Shown in pieces: positions 11,454 to 22,524 of a DNA stretch of 64,000 nucleotides (within the stretch, counting starts at the first letter, position 1; the number at the start of each line of letters is the position of its first letter). The translations under genes and the position numbers were made by a program. The notes beneath the pieces were generated by a model. That model was not told the origin of the DNA, did no database searches, and worked only from the letters and a program-made list of their open reading frames with translations. Source of the DNA: Orbilia blumenaviensis (lineage: Eukaryota; Ascomycota; Orbiliomycetes; Orbiliales; Orbiliaceae); the NCBI GenBank assembly GCA_036872755.1, contig JAVHNS010000001.1, positions 1,798,001-1,862,000 on the forward strand. Reading direction: 5' to 3'.

Positions 11454-13608
11454 ATGAAAGTCCTTTGGTTGCTCTTCTTTTCATGGCTCTGCGAGGCCGC
11501 CCACCTCGAGTCATCTTATTTTCCCGGCTATGGATTCAGCTGGTATAACCCCGTCTGCGGTTTCGCCTGCTATAACTCTATTTCTGGTGCCACTTTGTCC
11601 TGCACCTCTACCGATCACTCGGGAGGCCACGGCCATGGAGCTGGGCCTACTTCTCCAGAATGTCGGGCTGGTGACACAGCCTTCCTCACCACCCTGGCAT
11701 ATTGTATGAACATTACATGCAATGCAGATAATATACCAACATGGAGAAGAGAGGAGTTTTGGGCAACCAAGGTGACAGGTGATGAGGCAGTTTTACCAAA
11801 GTGGGACTACTCGAGGGCTTTGGCAGAGATAGTCGACCCTCCAACGGCTGTCTTTAACTCTTCGCTTGTATTGGATGAGACCGTCCTCGTTAGTGAGGCG
11901 ACTCTGAAGATGCAAACGAACTTTATGGTTATGTTTGATTATATCGAGATGCTCCAGGCCAGATACGCGTGAGTATAGACAATCCCTAAATTAAAATTTT
12001 CAGATGGAAACTCTATGGTGTGAATTAATCTCTAATTTTTTCTCTCTTAGTTTCGTTCTTGTCACTGTTGGATTCGGGACGCCGATACTATTTACTCTTC
12101 TCACCCGGCTGCCTTATATGACCCGAGTCTTCGACAAAATAAAGCCATATATTGTTTACCCCTCGACGTTCGGGACATTTCATAGTCGGCCTTTGCCCTT
12201 CAGCCTGGGTAATGTTCCTACCATCGGACAAAGCTTGTACATTCTCATGTTCTTCATCTTGAATGTCATTCTGACCTGTGTCAACTACCATCGTTCCCAA
12301 CCCCACCCGTGGTGGTTCCCGCCAAAAGAAGAGATTCTCGCGTATATTGGTTACCGTACGGGGCATATCAGCTATGCATTGCTACCACTCGTCATTCTCT
12401 TCTCAGGGCGGAACAACTTTCTCCTATGGGTCACGAATTGGTCTTACGCAACTTACATGCTACTCCATCGTTGGATAGCCCGCATCTTCGCCCTTCACGC
12501 CATAATTCACAGTATCGTACTGCTTCTAACTTATCAAGGGACTGGCAGTTACCCAGTGGAGTCTGTGAAGCCCTATTGGCAATGGGGAATCGTTGCCACG
12601 GTTCTTGTTTGCGCAATGCTTGTCCTAAGCCAACTTTATTTCCGTCGGTTATCCTATGAGATTTTCTTGATTGGACATATTTTAATGGCGGTGTTCGTCA
12701 TTGCTGGCTGCTGGTACCATGTCATCTTGAAATGGGGTTTTAATTTCTACGACAATTGGCTATACGCTGCTTGTGCAGTATGGTTCTTTGATCGCCTCAT
12801 AAGGGTAATTCGAACTGCAAAGAACGGTATCCGTCGGGCCGTAGTGACGGAATTGGATGCGGACCACGTACGTGTGGATATACAGGGTGTCAGATGGCCT
12901 AGCAAGCCTGGCTATGTCGCATATGCTTACTTCCCAACGCTCAATCTCTGGCGTCCATGGGAGAACCATCCGTTCTCAGTCAACTCGACTACGCTCTTCA
13001 GAAGTTACAAGCACGCAATAACGTCACCCTCCTCAACCGTAGGTAGAGATGATTCAAGTGAGGAGCAGACATCGGAAAAGGCCCCCGCACAGACGAACAC
13101 TACGCACAAAGAAGATAATACCATCGTCGGAACAACCGGTGTGACTCTTATCATCAAGAAGGGTACCGGACTCACAAAATATCTAAAGCAAGGCGCTCAG
13201 CTCATGACATTGATCGACGGACCGTACCCACAGACTCCAAGCTCTGATATCTTGGACTGTGACCATGTCTTATTGATTGGAGGCGGTATTGGTATCACTG
13301 GTCTCGTAGCATGGATTCAAGCTCATCCAAATGTCAAGCTCGCATGGGGCGTCAAGTCCAGTGCTGTAGCGTTGGTGCAAGAGATGGACGTTATCTTGAG
13401 AAATATTGCAGACAAAGAGGTTCTCGTTGGGGAAAGGTTAAACATCGACCACTTGCTTCGGAGGGAAGCAGAGGCTGGGTACGCCAAAGTTGGAGTCGTT
13501 GTCTGCGGTCCAGAGGGAATGTGCGACGATGTTAGGGCGAAGGTAGCAGGGCTCGGGAGAGGAAGCAGTACGGTGTTTGCTTTAGAAGTTCACTCATTCT
13601 CATGGTAG
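11454..13608 (+). CDS. Ferric/cupric reductase transmembrane protein (FRE family)
   Basis: Exons are 11454-11968 and 12051-13608 with an 82-nt intron, giving 690 residues. The protein has a signal peptide (MKVLWLLFFSWLCEAAH) and an extracellular Cys-rich N-terminal domain containing the His-rich motif DHSGGHGHGAG. Next is the ferric reductase helical bundle with histidine pairs for two haems (LLHRWIARIFALHAIIHS; FLIGHILMA with CWYHVI). A FAD-binding site (WENHPFSVNS) and an NADPH-binding domain (LLIGGGIGITGL; VVVCGPEGMCDDV) follow. It moves electrons from NADPH through FAD and haem across the plasma membrane to Fe(III) or Cu(II), as the first step of reductive metal uptake. About 50 residues rich in Ser/Thr/Glu (near 340-390) interrupt the FAD domain, as is common in fungal members. 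No partner transporter gene lies beside it. Confidence 0.93.
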
Positions 13609-15266
13609 CGCAGTTTTTCAATCGTTAGATGCATGTTTGTGTATAGCTCTACATCAATTTAGGCATATCAGATATGCTATTGATCCGAACAGATCCGTAC
13701 GAAGTCCCTTCACTGGTTACCAAAATATAATTATAATCGCATGCCGTTTGTAGCGATTCACGCCAATCGCCGTCTAGACGCCTAGGTATCTAGCATACGA
13801 GCGTTTCAAAACATAGCAGAACTCATCTTTAAGTGCTATCATGTACCGGAACCCCTCCGGCGCTAGCTATAGAGCCTACAGGAGTTCTGGCGCCAGGCCA
13901 AAGAAAATTTAAAGCTATAGAGGCTGTGCAAAGGATACAACTTAAAAGTTTGAAACATATCAGTAGTCCTGAGCGTCTTAATTTCGATCTATATGGATAC
14001 TGTCCTGTTTTAGCGATACTATACTGATAAAAATTTATACAGTGATCTAGTTATGGATGGGTTGGGGGTGGTCCCGGAACATGCCATTTCCACGTCACAG
14101 CCCTGCATTATTCTAGCTAGATGTACGTTAGAGTTATGTGAATAGGTAGGTATATAAGTGCATATTTGTCAGCTTCTTAAGCCCTTGGTCGAATCCTTCG
14201 GAAATAGGCTCGTATTTAAACGCCAAATATGCAAATGGGCACATGTCTGGATCTCGAATATCAATTGATCAATTGAAACAATTCAAAAAGTTACCAACGT
14301 TGGGGATTGATGATCCCGGATAGGTTATATAATTGTGAACTAAAGGATCCTTGAATTGTAAGCACTTGCAGCTCCATCCATGGCACCAGCGAATCCAAAT
14401 TCAGAGCTGTATTCCACGTCTACTACCAGCCTGTATTGGAGCTACGTAAGACATCCTGTTGTAGCCGTAGCTCCCCCGCGTTCCTTATCTCAGCAAGCAC
14501 CCGCCCCCGCAGCTGCAGCAAAGACCGGACATTTTAGTCCTCTGGCTTATGTTGTGTGACATCAATGAAGCGAACTACCGAAATCTTCAACACTTTAATC
14601 TGTTAGCTAGACAGGGTGTGGATCGATCTCTAGTGCCGCGATTACGGCTCGAGATCTCAGCTCACAGGCCGAGAAACTTTGTTTTTCCCGGGCACGGACG
14701 ACAAATATACGAGGTGGATGAGGGGAAGAGGGGGGGAAAGAAGAAGTCGCTTGAAAGAAGATGTTATGTCAATTTTGCTGTCACGGAGCATTCGAGACTT
14801 TTGTTCGTTTTGCTGACCGAAGCTACATGGCAAGCCTAGCTGCATGTCTCTAAAGAGAATGTGCCGCCGAATAGATCAAATCAGGATCGAACCGGCGAAA
14901 CACATATGCTTACTGTGGGGATGATTTACAACAAGACATTGGCGGAGCAGGGCTGACGGGTCCATCTACATTGAGTTAGTAATTCCCTAGAACAGGACTC
15001 TAGGTGATATCATCCTGGAATAGCTTCCAGCCTCAAGTTAGAGCTCAAGCTCCAGGAATATGATGAGGCTATAAAGACTTAGGACCAGCCTCCAGGAAAG
15101 CATATTTTTTTTACGGCTGAAATTCCTCGTCCCATTTCAAACTAAGTAATTAAGTATATATACCTCTTTCGAAGAAGTTCACTTCAACTTCGAATTTCTT
15201 GGTTGTTGAATACCTTCAAAGTTTGAAGAATTGTTGCATTTTTTTTAAACCAACGCGAAATCCACA
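13609..15266. other. Intergenic stretch with no supported gene
   Basis: About 1.65 kb with no convincing coding frame. The stretch near 14880-14900 contains a B-box-like string on the minus strand (see rejected items). The last 120 bases are the promoter and leader of the FAD oxidoreductase. Confidence 0.5.
15155..15162 (+). promoter_or_regulatory. TATA-box-like site of the FAD oxidoreductase gene
   Basis: TATATATA about 105 bases before the ATG at 15267, followed by a pyrimidine-rich leader (CTTCAACTTCG and similar). Confidence 0.4.
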
Positions 15267-16829
15267 ATGACTCGGGCAACGCGATCTGATGGTTCTAATC
15301 TGTCTTCAGAAGCCTTGAATGCTCTGCGCAGCAGTGTCAAAGGCAAAGTAGTAGTCAAGGGTCAATCACCCGAGGATGAATATAGGCCTCTTCTCGAACG
15401 ATGGAATCGAATGCACATCAAGGAAGCCAATATAATTGTCCTTCCAGAGACCGAAGAAGATGTGTCTTCTACAATTAAGTTTGTTGGAGAGCATAACCTT
15501 GACGTCGCAATTTCTTCAGGGAGACATACCTATTCCGGCCCAAGCTCTAGCTATGGGTTGATCATTGATCTGAGAAACCTACGCAAAGTCAGCGTTGATG
15601 AAAACAAAATGATTGCAGTCGCGCAAGGCGGCTGTATCGCTGGAGATGTTGAAGCTGCTGCCGAAGCCGTGGGTCTTCGTCCCGTCATGGGCGCAGTAAA
15701 TGCCACTGGTTGTGGGGGTATTACTACCGGTGGCGGCATTGGAAATTTATCGGCTCAGCATGGGCTCGTTGCCGACAACTTACTTGCCGCACGTGTAGCC
15801 CTAGCTGACGGAAGGATCGTGGTTGCTTCTGATGAAGAGAATCAAGACCTGTTCTGGGGCATCCGGGGAGGAGGAAGCAACTTTGGTCTGGTCACCGAGT
15901 TCACATACAAGCTACACAAGGCTGACCCTCAAGTCTTCTCGTACGTATAATATCACTTTCCTTGGAACCTAGCGATTGCGAAACTTTCCCAACTAACACT
16001 TTTCTATAGTGGTTTCTTCATGTTCCCTCCTGATAAACTCGATGCGTACCTGGAACTCATGAATTCCATGCACCAGGACTATGTTATGAAGTCCAACGGC
16101 AAATTTACCTGCAACGGTTTTTTAGCGATAATGGGAGGCAATCCTATTCCTGGCTTCCTTATATGGTACGATGGTCCTGAAGAAGAGGGCCAGAAATACA
16201 TTAAGCCCCTTCTTGACCTTGGCCCAATTTACCCAGGAAGTGGGGCTGAAATGAAACCCCACACTCTCACCACGGATTGGAAACAATTCGAGAAAATGTT
16301 TCCACCACAGTTTAACAGACTCGTCGGAACGTCTACTCAAATGAACTACCCGCTTTCGGTAGACATTCTTAAAAAGACAGTCGAAAAATTCAAAGATATA
16401 GTTGCAGCACACCCGGAAAGTCTTTCCGTCTCGAAGCTTCTCTTTGACATTCGAGACTACTCGAAAATTGCGTCGGTTCCCCTTGATGCTACTGCGTATG
16501 CAAACAGGCGAGAAGGGTGCTTGATTGCTGCTGATTTGATCTGGGATAAGGAGGAACTCGACAAGGAAATGCTGCAAGTGGCTAAAGACTTTATCTCACA
16601 AGTTCGCGCTTGGGTTAAGGAAGACAACCAGCAGAAGGGAATTGCCGAGGTTGGCGCCCATGTTGCTGCAACTACATTGTACGCCCTTGTTACCGATGGA
16701 GATGAGAAGTTGGTTTCGGTATTCGGTCCAAACCTCGGAAGGATGAAAGAGTTGAAGAGGAAATACGACCCGGATATGATGTGGGACAAATGGTACCCAG
16801 TGGACCCTAATCATGAAGCCACAAACTAG
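15267..16829 (+). CDS. FAD-linked oxidoreductase, berberine-bridge-enzyme type
   Basis: Exons are 15267-15940 and 16010-16829 with a 69-nt intron, giving 497 residues. The N-terminal half is a FAD_binding_4 (PCMH) domain: ANIIVLPETEEDVSSTIKFV, then SGRHTYSG with His87 as the probable covalent FAD anchor. TTGGGIGNLSAQHGLVADN and LFWGIRGGGSNFGLVTEF follow. Cys149 in TGCGGITTGG sits three positions later than the second anchor of true bicovalent enzymes, so I expect single attachment. The C-terminal half has the substrate domain and ends in WYPVDPNHEATN, at the place where the family BBE motif lies. No signal peptide is seen, so the enzyme is probably intracellular. Such enzymes oxidise alcohols, sugars or secondary metabolites; the substrate cannot be told here, and no biosynthetic cluster is visible around it. 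Confidence 0.9.
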
Positions 16830-16973
16830 TAGCACGTTAGTGCTAGTGGCGAGGTCAAGTATTTAATTTTTGAGTAAGGGTACAAGATGTATAATGTTTA
16901 GTTGCGTCATTTCTATATTGTACGGACGACCACGCTTGTAGCTAGCAATCGGTATTTTCATAGGAAAGAATAA

Positions 16974-19051
16974 TCAAAACCACGCCCCTTTCACCACTCT
17001 TCCATCAAAAGCAACTCCATCAGCTCTATATATACCACCATTGTTATCAGTACTCACACCAACAAGAAACTCCAAACAATATGCAATCCCGACAAACTCG
17101 CCAAGCCCCTTGTAAACAATGAAATAGGCAAATTCCCCAGTTACTCTACTTTTGATCCCAAGTTGTGAAGTTTCTTCTGGCGAAAACCCCGTGTAGTCCA
17201 AAGACCACTGCAGACGCCGTTTCCCGTTTGTCAATAAGATCGAAGATATCTTGCCTATTTTCGGAAGCTTCTGCTCGGCGTAACCGGACAGGCATAGATG
17301 TCCCAGTCTAAGAACATTGGTGTCTGCCTCCCCAGTATTCGAATCATTCTGGGGCATATATGCGACCCCCAGTCCTACCATCCTCGTCCCGAATACCTCC
17401 TCGTCTGTTTTTCCCACATCCAGAGTTACAGTTTTGGTGCCCCAGCTTTCTTGTACTGGCAGCCCAATTTCATGTCGTTCGATAACTCCGTTAAACCTTT
17501 TCAATAAGAAATAAACTGCTATTCTACCTTTTTGTGGAGCTGCCAATACGTATGAAAACGAAAACCGTAGGTCTCGTTTATACTTCATGTGCAGTTGGTA
17601 CAGCCTACACGAAAGACGTCCCACGCCCGCCCCAGCTGTCGCTGCTTTGTGAATAACTTGAAGTGAATACCCTCCACCATAGGCCATTTCGTTATCAAGC
17701 TTCCAGATGAGGCGGTCCGTATCTTCAGGGTAGAACGACGGTAAAACATTCTGAGCACCGACGTGAACCCATGGTTTTGCCGATACCTCCCTTCCATCCT
17801 GAAACCACTTCTTACCGTACCCTCGATTAAAATCCGTATAGAAGAACTCCTCAACCCCAGCTTCCCAAACAGGTGCAAAATTTGCCACTGGATTACAGAT
17901 AATCTCTGGATCAGCCGCCGCGCCGTTGATCCAGAACTTTCGGTTCCTTGCCTCAAAATTCAGGCCGTCGAAATTCTCGAATACCCACCCAGGAGCAAAG
18001 ACTGCTGCTGAGAGCCCTGCATCCCGGACGACGGAAAGAGCTGTACCGACGCCCCAGCCACCGCCACCAAAAGTGCCCCGGCCAAAGACATCAATGCCCA
18101 TATATACATCGTAATTCCTGTGCATTGTTTTAGACAGATTCGCAGTAGTCAATAGTTGGGGGAAAGGTCGCCACTGGTAGTTGGTAAACAACGCTGAGGA
18201 GGCGTCAAAGAAAGGAGCATTCAATGGCGACAATCCGTTGACGTATACAACCCGGTTGTATATTGTTAAAGAATCATACCTTCCAATCGTTAATATTAGC
18301 AGCTGGTTAGGGTAAAAGCCACGATCGATATAGTTCATCTTGAGGGAGAACTAACCAAACAATTTCGCTCCCCTTCACCCTTCTATCTGATTCTTTCCTT
18401 AGTTCTTCAATAAAATTAAGCGTAGTCGTTAGGCTAAACGTTGCGTCTGGAAAGTGTTCCTCGAAGTTCAATAACCACCCATCAAAGCCATAATATTCTG
18501 CCAACCCGGCAAGCTTATCCACAAACACGAATTTCCCATCAGTATCCCGCTCTAGCAAGTCACTGAACCCAGTTGTATTTCCAGGTTCGACGAGAAAAGT
18601 CCCTAAGATCCGGACGCCATTCTTGTGCATGACGTTTATCCATGACGCAGGTGGACTACAATTGATAGTATTAAAAACTGTGTTGTTTCGTCGTTTTTTG
18701 GCCTGAGGGCAGCTTACATGGTTACTCGGTGGTGGGAAAAGTATACGAAAGTGGAGACAAGATGAAGATACTCAAGCGTGTACACAGGCTCTTCGGAGAA
18801 AATTCCCTGGCTCTCCTCGTAGGGTAGATATGCTCCCTACACCCCAGAGGTTTTTAGTGCCTATTTATATATTTCACGCAATACAATCGGCGTACCTTAA
18901 AATCATGGCATGCCAACAGTTTAAACTGGTCCCGATCCTCTAAAAGTTGACGTTCCTGAAGTGGTATATTCGCAATATCAGAGGCTTCTCCCTCCCTCGA
19001 GCTATCTGGCTGCCAGTCTCGAACACTAGTCAGGTCGTCAAAGTACTTCAT
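16974..19051 (-). CDS. Cytosolic endo-beta-N-acetylglucosaminidase (glycoside hydrolase 85)
   Basis: Exons on the minus strand are 19051-18896, 18836-18718, 18655-18356 and 18279-16974 (introns of 59, 62 and 76 nt), giving 626 residues. Each junction restores a GH85 signature: KLLACHDFK|GAYLPYEE, FVYFSHHRVT|IPPASWIN and EIVW|YDSLTIYNRVVY. The catalytic Asn-x-Glu pair is N155 and E157 in YGFDGWLLNFEEHF, preceded by GVRILGTFLVEPG; then comes LFTNYQWRP. The enzyme cuts the chitobiose core of N-glycans, leaving one GlcNAc on the protein. The absence of a signal peptide fits the cytosolic form that works on free oligosaccharides and misfolded glycoproteins leaving the ER. The third donor is GTTAGT, slightly unusual. 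Its 3' end faces that of the oxidoreductase gene only 144 bases away. Confidence 0.93.
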
Positions 19052-19229
19052 TGTGGGGTATATGATGATGCAAAGACGTAAACGCTAAATAGTAACAAAA
19101 AGAGGAGGTTGGAAAGTTGGTGTAGAGGAATTCGTTTGTCGGAGTCGCACAGGAATGCTGGAAAGAGGATAGATATAAATCTTATATCCCACGCGGGGTA
19201 GTCATGAGCTCAATATACCCCTCCCACGT

Positions 19230-19986
19230 TTATCTGGTGCCATATCGTGACCCTCTTGAACCACCTCTCGCTATGCCACTCCCTCCGCTGCCTCTTCCTG
19301 TACCACCTCTCCCACCTCTACCACGGGTGGTGCCCGGGATATTGCCTCTTCCTCTCCGGTTCGGTGTCCTCGGATCTCTCGATGCAGCGGGCGTGACGGG
19401 TTGATCTACGAAAGTATCGTTGGTCCTATAGTAGCAATTAGCCATATCTAACTACGATATCCAATGGACAGTAGGGAGCAAAGCCATACATAAACGTCGT
19501 CTCTGCATCATGGTCCACCCTTGGAGCTGGCTGTAGAGCAGCCAATCGTTCTATTTCGCAAGCCAGTTAACAACCACTGCCCCCCCGTTTCTCCAGTACA
19601 ACTTATTCGAAGAACCTACCAGCTTCTCGTGCTGCTTCCTCCTCCCTTTTAAAGGACTGTGCTATCGGTGCTTCCGGGAAGTCGACACAGAAAGCATTCA
19701 TCTCCATACCATATATCATAGCACTAAAATTCTCGTTGAACTTATTGATGTTCTCGTGGATCTGCTGCAGCTGCAGCAGGTTATCGTGGAGGATATTTAG
19801 GCCATCTTCAAGCTCTGCGAAGAAAGGTGTTATGCTTTCAATCGGTGTAAAGGTATCGTGGGAGCCGCGAAAACGGTTTATGGAGTCGCGTGAACGCGAG
19901 GATTCGCGAAGAGGTGTGGTTGGCCGGTGGGCTTCACGGCCTCGGGATGAGGGTCTGGAGTTGGATTGCGGAGCCGATGATGACAT
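19230..19986 (-). CDS. DAM1: DASH complex subunit Dam1
   Basis: Exons are 19986-19620, 19550-19490 and 19425-19230 (introns of 69 and 64 nt), giving 207 residues. The core (about residues 50-110) reads FFAELEDGLNILHDNLLQLQ, then INKFNENFSAMIYGMEMNAF and CVDFPEAP. This is the Dam1 helical region that assembles the DASH/Dam1 ring coupling kinetochores to microtubule plus ends. Splicing restores the conserved AETTFMTNDTFVDQP after the coil, which confirms the small 61-nt middle exon. The N-terminus is Ser/Arg-rich (PSSRGREAHRPTTPLRESS). The C-terminal 50 residues are rich in Arg and Gly ([24 protein letters not shown]), a likely nucleic-acid- or tubulin-binding tail. In yeast the Dam1 C-terminus is an Ipl1/Aurora target, but I see no sure consensus here. 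Confidence 0.93.
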
Positions 19987-20400
19987 TTTTATATTACTAT
20001 GTACAAATAGTACCTATTGACGTATTCTGGGGCGACAAGCAGAGTTCCGTTTAAAGTATGCGACTTTGCAGGGATTCGGCGAAGTATCAGGGAATTAAAA
20101 ACAAAGAACCAAGTAGTAGCCTATCGATCAGAGTTATATGGTTCGCTGTTGGAAGTTGTATCGATGCTGCCAAACAACGCAGAAATATCTAGGCCTTTGA
20201 GCCCGCAATTTACCAACAGGTTTCAAGGCCAAAAACATAATTTATAAAGAGATGAAAATAAAAAAACCTCGCTTTGACAAAAATGTAATGTAAAAAAGGA
20301 GCATAGGAGTAGAAGCTATAGAGTCGTAGCGGAGCCATAGTAGAGTTGTTGTAGAGTTGAAGCAGGGTCACAAGCCGAGAAATTAAATCAGATGAGAGTG
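19987..20400. other. Short intergenic stretch
   Basis: It holds the promoter of DAM1 and the 3' flank of OTU1, both on the minus strand. I see nothing else in it. Confidence 0.5.
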
Positions 20401-21813
20401 CTACTTGTCACTGTACTCGGCAAAGTTCCAGTGCCCGGTTGAAGAACAGTGTTCTTGGGCCTGCTTCGTTCCAGTTAAGAGTGTCCCGCAATCCTCACAT
20501 TTAATACTGAATTTGCTCAGATTTGTAGCATAGTTGCGGCTCTTTAGGATACGACATAGCTTCTCTGCTGCTCCCAGAATCATAGTGGTGTTGGATTTCT
20601 CAAAAACGGTGGCTATATTCCCCTATGTCAGATGATATGGCATATATGGAGAGCGGTGTACTTACTATCATCGTCAGGATCATTGGCAGCCTGGGTGAGG
20701 GCGACACAATCGTAATGAATTCCGGAGTAGATTACAATGGCAAAGGTTGGTTGGCCCTCGTTGTATGTTACAACACTACCATCATCCACGGAGATCGAGT
20801 ATATCTGAGACCAAACGTTAGTTTTCTCTGCTGGTATGGTTGTTGCTATATAATTGTATATTCAGGGGGTGTTCTCATTTCAGCTCACCGTAGTAGCGAA
20901 GTATTCTGACAGGATTGTAAGATCGATATACCCACCCCAAATGTTAGGGTCAGCTATCTTCTCGCAGTACTTGTCTCTCGATGTTCCTAGATTTGGTATG
21001 ATATGAGTAGCCGATATTATAAATCCCCCCAAGGAGATCAAGTTCCAATAAATTTTATCTTACCCAGGACAACATGAGTAAACCTCTGATCCAACTCTGG
21101 CAGATCGGCATCCGCTTGGATTACGGATGCTACAACCCCTCTAAGCTCCGACATCATATCCAGACCTCTAGCGCAAACATAGTTGACAGCACGAAACATG
21201 CACGAATTATCATCTTCCATGACACGCATGGTGCAGCTCCATCCAGGCATACCCTCCACTTGCACAATTGGTTCCTGGCCCTTGAAAGATTTGGAGGCTT
21301 TGTTTGACGACGAAGAACCCCCAGGATTAAACCAATTCTTGAAAGGATTGGGGGGGTCACTTGGGAACGACAAATCTCGCTCATGTTGATTAAGCAAAGT
21401 GCCTTGACTGTTGCTGATAGGACCACTACTTGGCCCGATTGAGGTTTTCACAATACTAGGCTCGGTACTCAGAGGAGGCTCTGTCTCCGAGACTATGAGC
21501 TGTTCGCCATTCACGGTGACAGGTAGATCGATGAGGAGCATCCTTCGATCGTAAGAGTGGAGGTCAAGGGGTTTGGGAGGAAAGCCATGCTTGACTGGTA
21601 TATATAAAAAGATGTCAGTCCTCGAGTTCAACTCGTATGTAGCAGAATAATCTTCGCGCACATGAATACATGTACACAATATGGGTACGTACTAGCAAGG
21701 CCGCTTTTTATCGACGACTTCTCCCGAATTGCATCGATCAACTGGCCAACGTTCGCGACATCTTCGAGAGCAATGGTATGGACACCATTCGGGGCTCTGA
21801 TCCTGACTCGCAT
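20401..21813 (-). CDS. OTU1: OTU-domain ubiquitin thioesterase Otu1 (YOD1 homologue)
   Basis: Exons are 21813-21693, 21594-21064, 20986-20889, 20804-20666 and 20612-20401 (introns of 98, 77, 84 and 53 nt), giving 366 residues. The N-terminus is the UBX-like domain (MRVRIRAPNGVHTIALED to LLIDLPVTVNGEQLIVSE) that binds Cdc48/p97. A Ser/Pro-rich linker follows. The OTU peptidase domain has Asp169 and Cys172 in MEDDNSCMFRAVNY, IWGGYIDLTILSEYF, and His280 in YSGIHYDCVAL. The C-terminus has a C2H2 finger (CEDCGTLLTGTKQAQEHCSS, then TGHWNFAEY). The enzyme trims ubiquitin chains on Cdc48 clients, chiefly in ER-associated degradation. All key residues are present. It starts 711 bases from the oppositely oriented gene at 22525, so the two may share a promoter region. 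Confidence 0.95.
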
Positions 21814-22524
21814 GGTGGGATTGTGGTTGCTGCGACGTGGGGCAGCTTAAACGGTGCTAATCGTGCGCTTTTGGACCAGGGCAGCTGGCAGGCCGATCCA
21901 ATAGCCCTGCTTAGAGCAAACAGGGCTTAATTTAAAGACTCGAGATACCAGCAACCGAAGCTACCAAGGCTTAATTAAATACAGCTCTGATAGAAGAGTC
22001 GGTGGGTTCGATAGAGAAATGGACGAATGATGAAGATGAAAACAAATATAGAGACTAAAATATCTCGGACGCGGTTTTGTGCGGAGTGTTTAGATTGATA
22101 ATGGGTTTGGGGCGTCCAGATCTTCCAGCTGCTGCCATTGCCTTCCGTCAAGACAGCCGACTCAGTCAGCTGCCTCCAAACAACTTCTTTACCATCACCA
22201 CCACCACCAACAACATCATCAAGACTACCAAATACACAATCACAAACCACAGCCAACATAATCACTAAAGGACCGATTGCGGTATAGCTGCCAACAAAGG
22301 CTTTGTTAGGTTATTTATATCTGTCTCCACAGTAGACTCGATCTAGCTGTGGCTACCATACCATCAACCGCAGTTCCACAATTCATGCCGGTGATTAAGA
22401 ACCCCGCGACGCGTACCTACGACGTACCCTGACCAGGCGACTCGATTTTTGCCTCCAACATCTTCTCGCCTTAGTAACCCCCCGGCGCCTTATTCTTGTG
22501 TTTACTAGACTCTACCAGTTAGCT
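21814..22524. promoter_or_regulatory. Divergent intergenic region between OTU1 and the 22525 gene
   Basis: Both neighbours read outward from this 711-base stretch, so it must carry both promoters. It includes a short run of CAC/CAA triplets at 22196-22217. I see no single clear TATA box. Confidence 0.45.

Noticed and set aside
11969..12003. 35-nt intron in the ferric reductase using the CAG at 12003
   Set aside because: Too short for a fungal intron, and the frame fails; the acceptor at 12050 gives an 82-nt intron with correct phase and a branch site.
14870..14905. B-box-like GGTTCGATCC on the minus strand, as if part of a tRNA
   Set aside because: No A box at the right distance, no pairing T or acceptor stem and no T-run terminator.
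19736..20020. 94-codon plus-strand ORF
   Set aside because: Antisense shadow of DAM1 exon 1, which carries clear family motifs.
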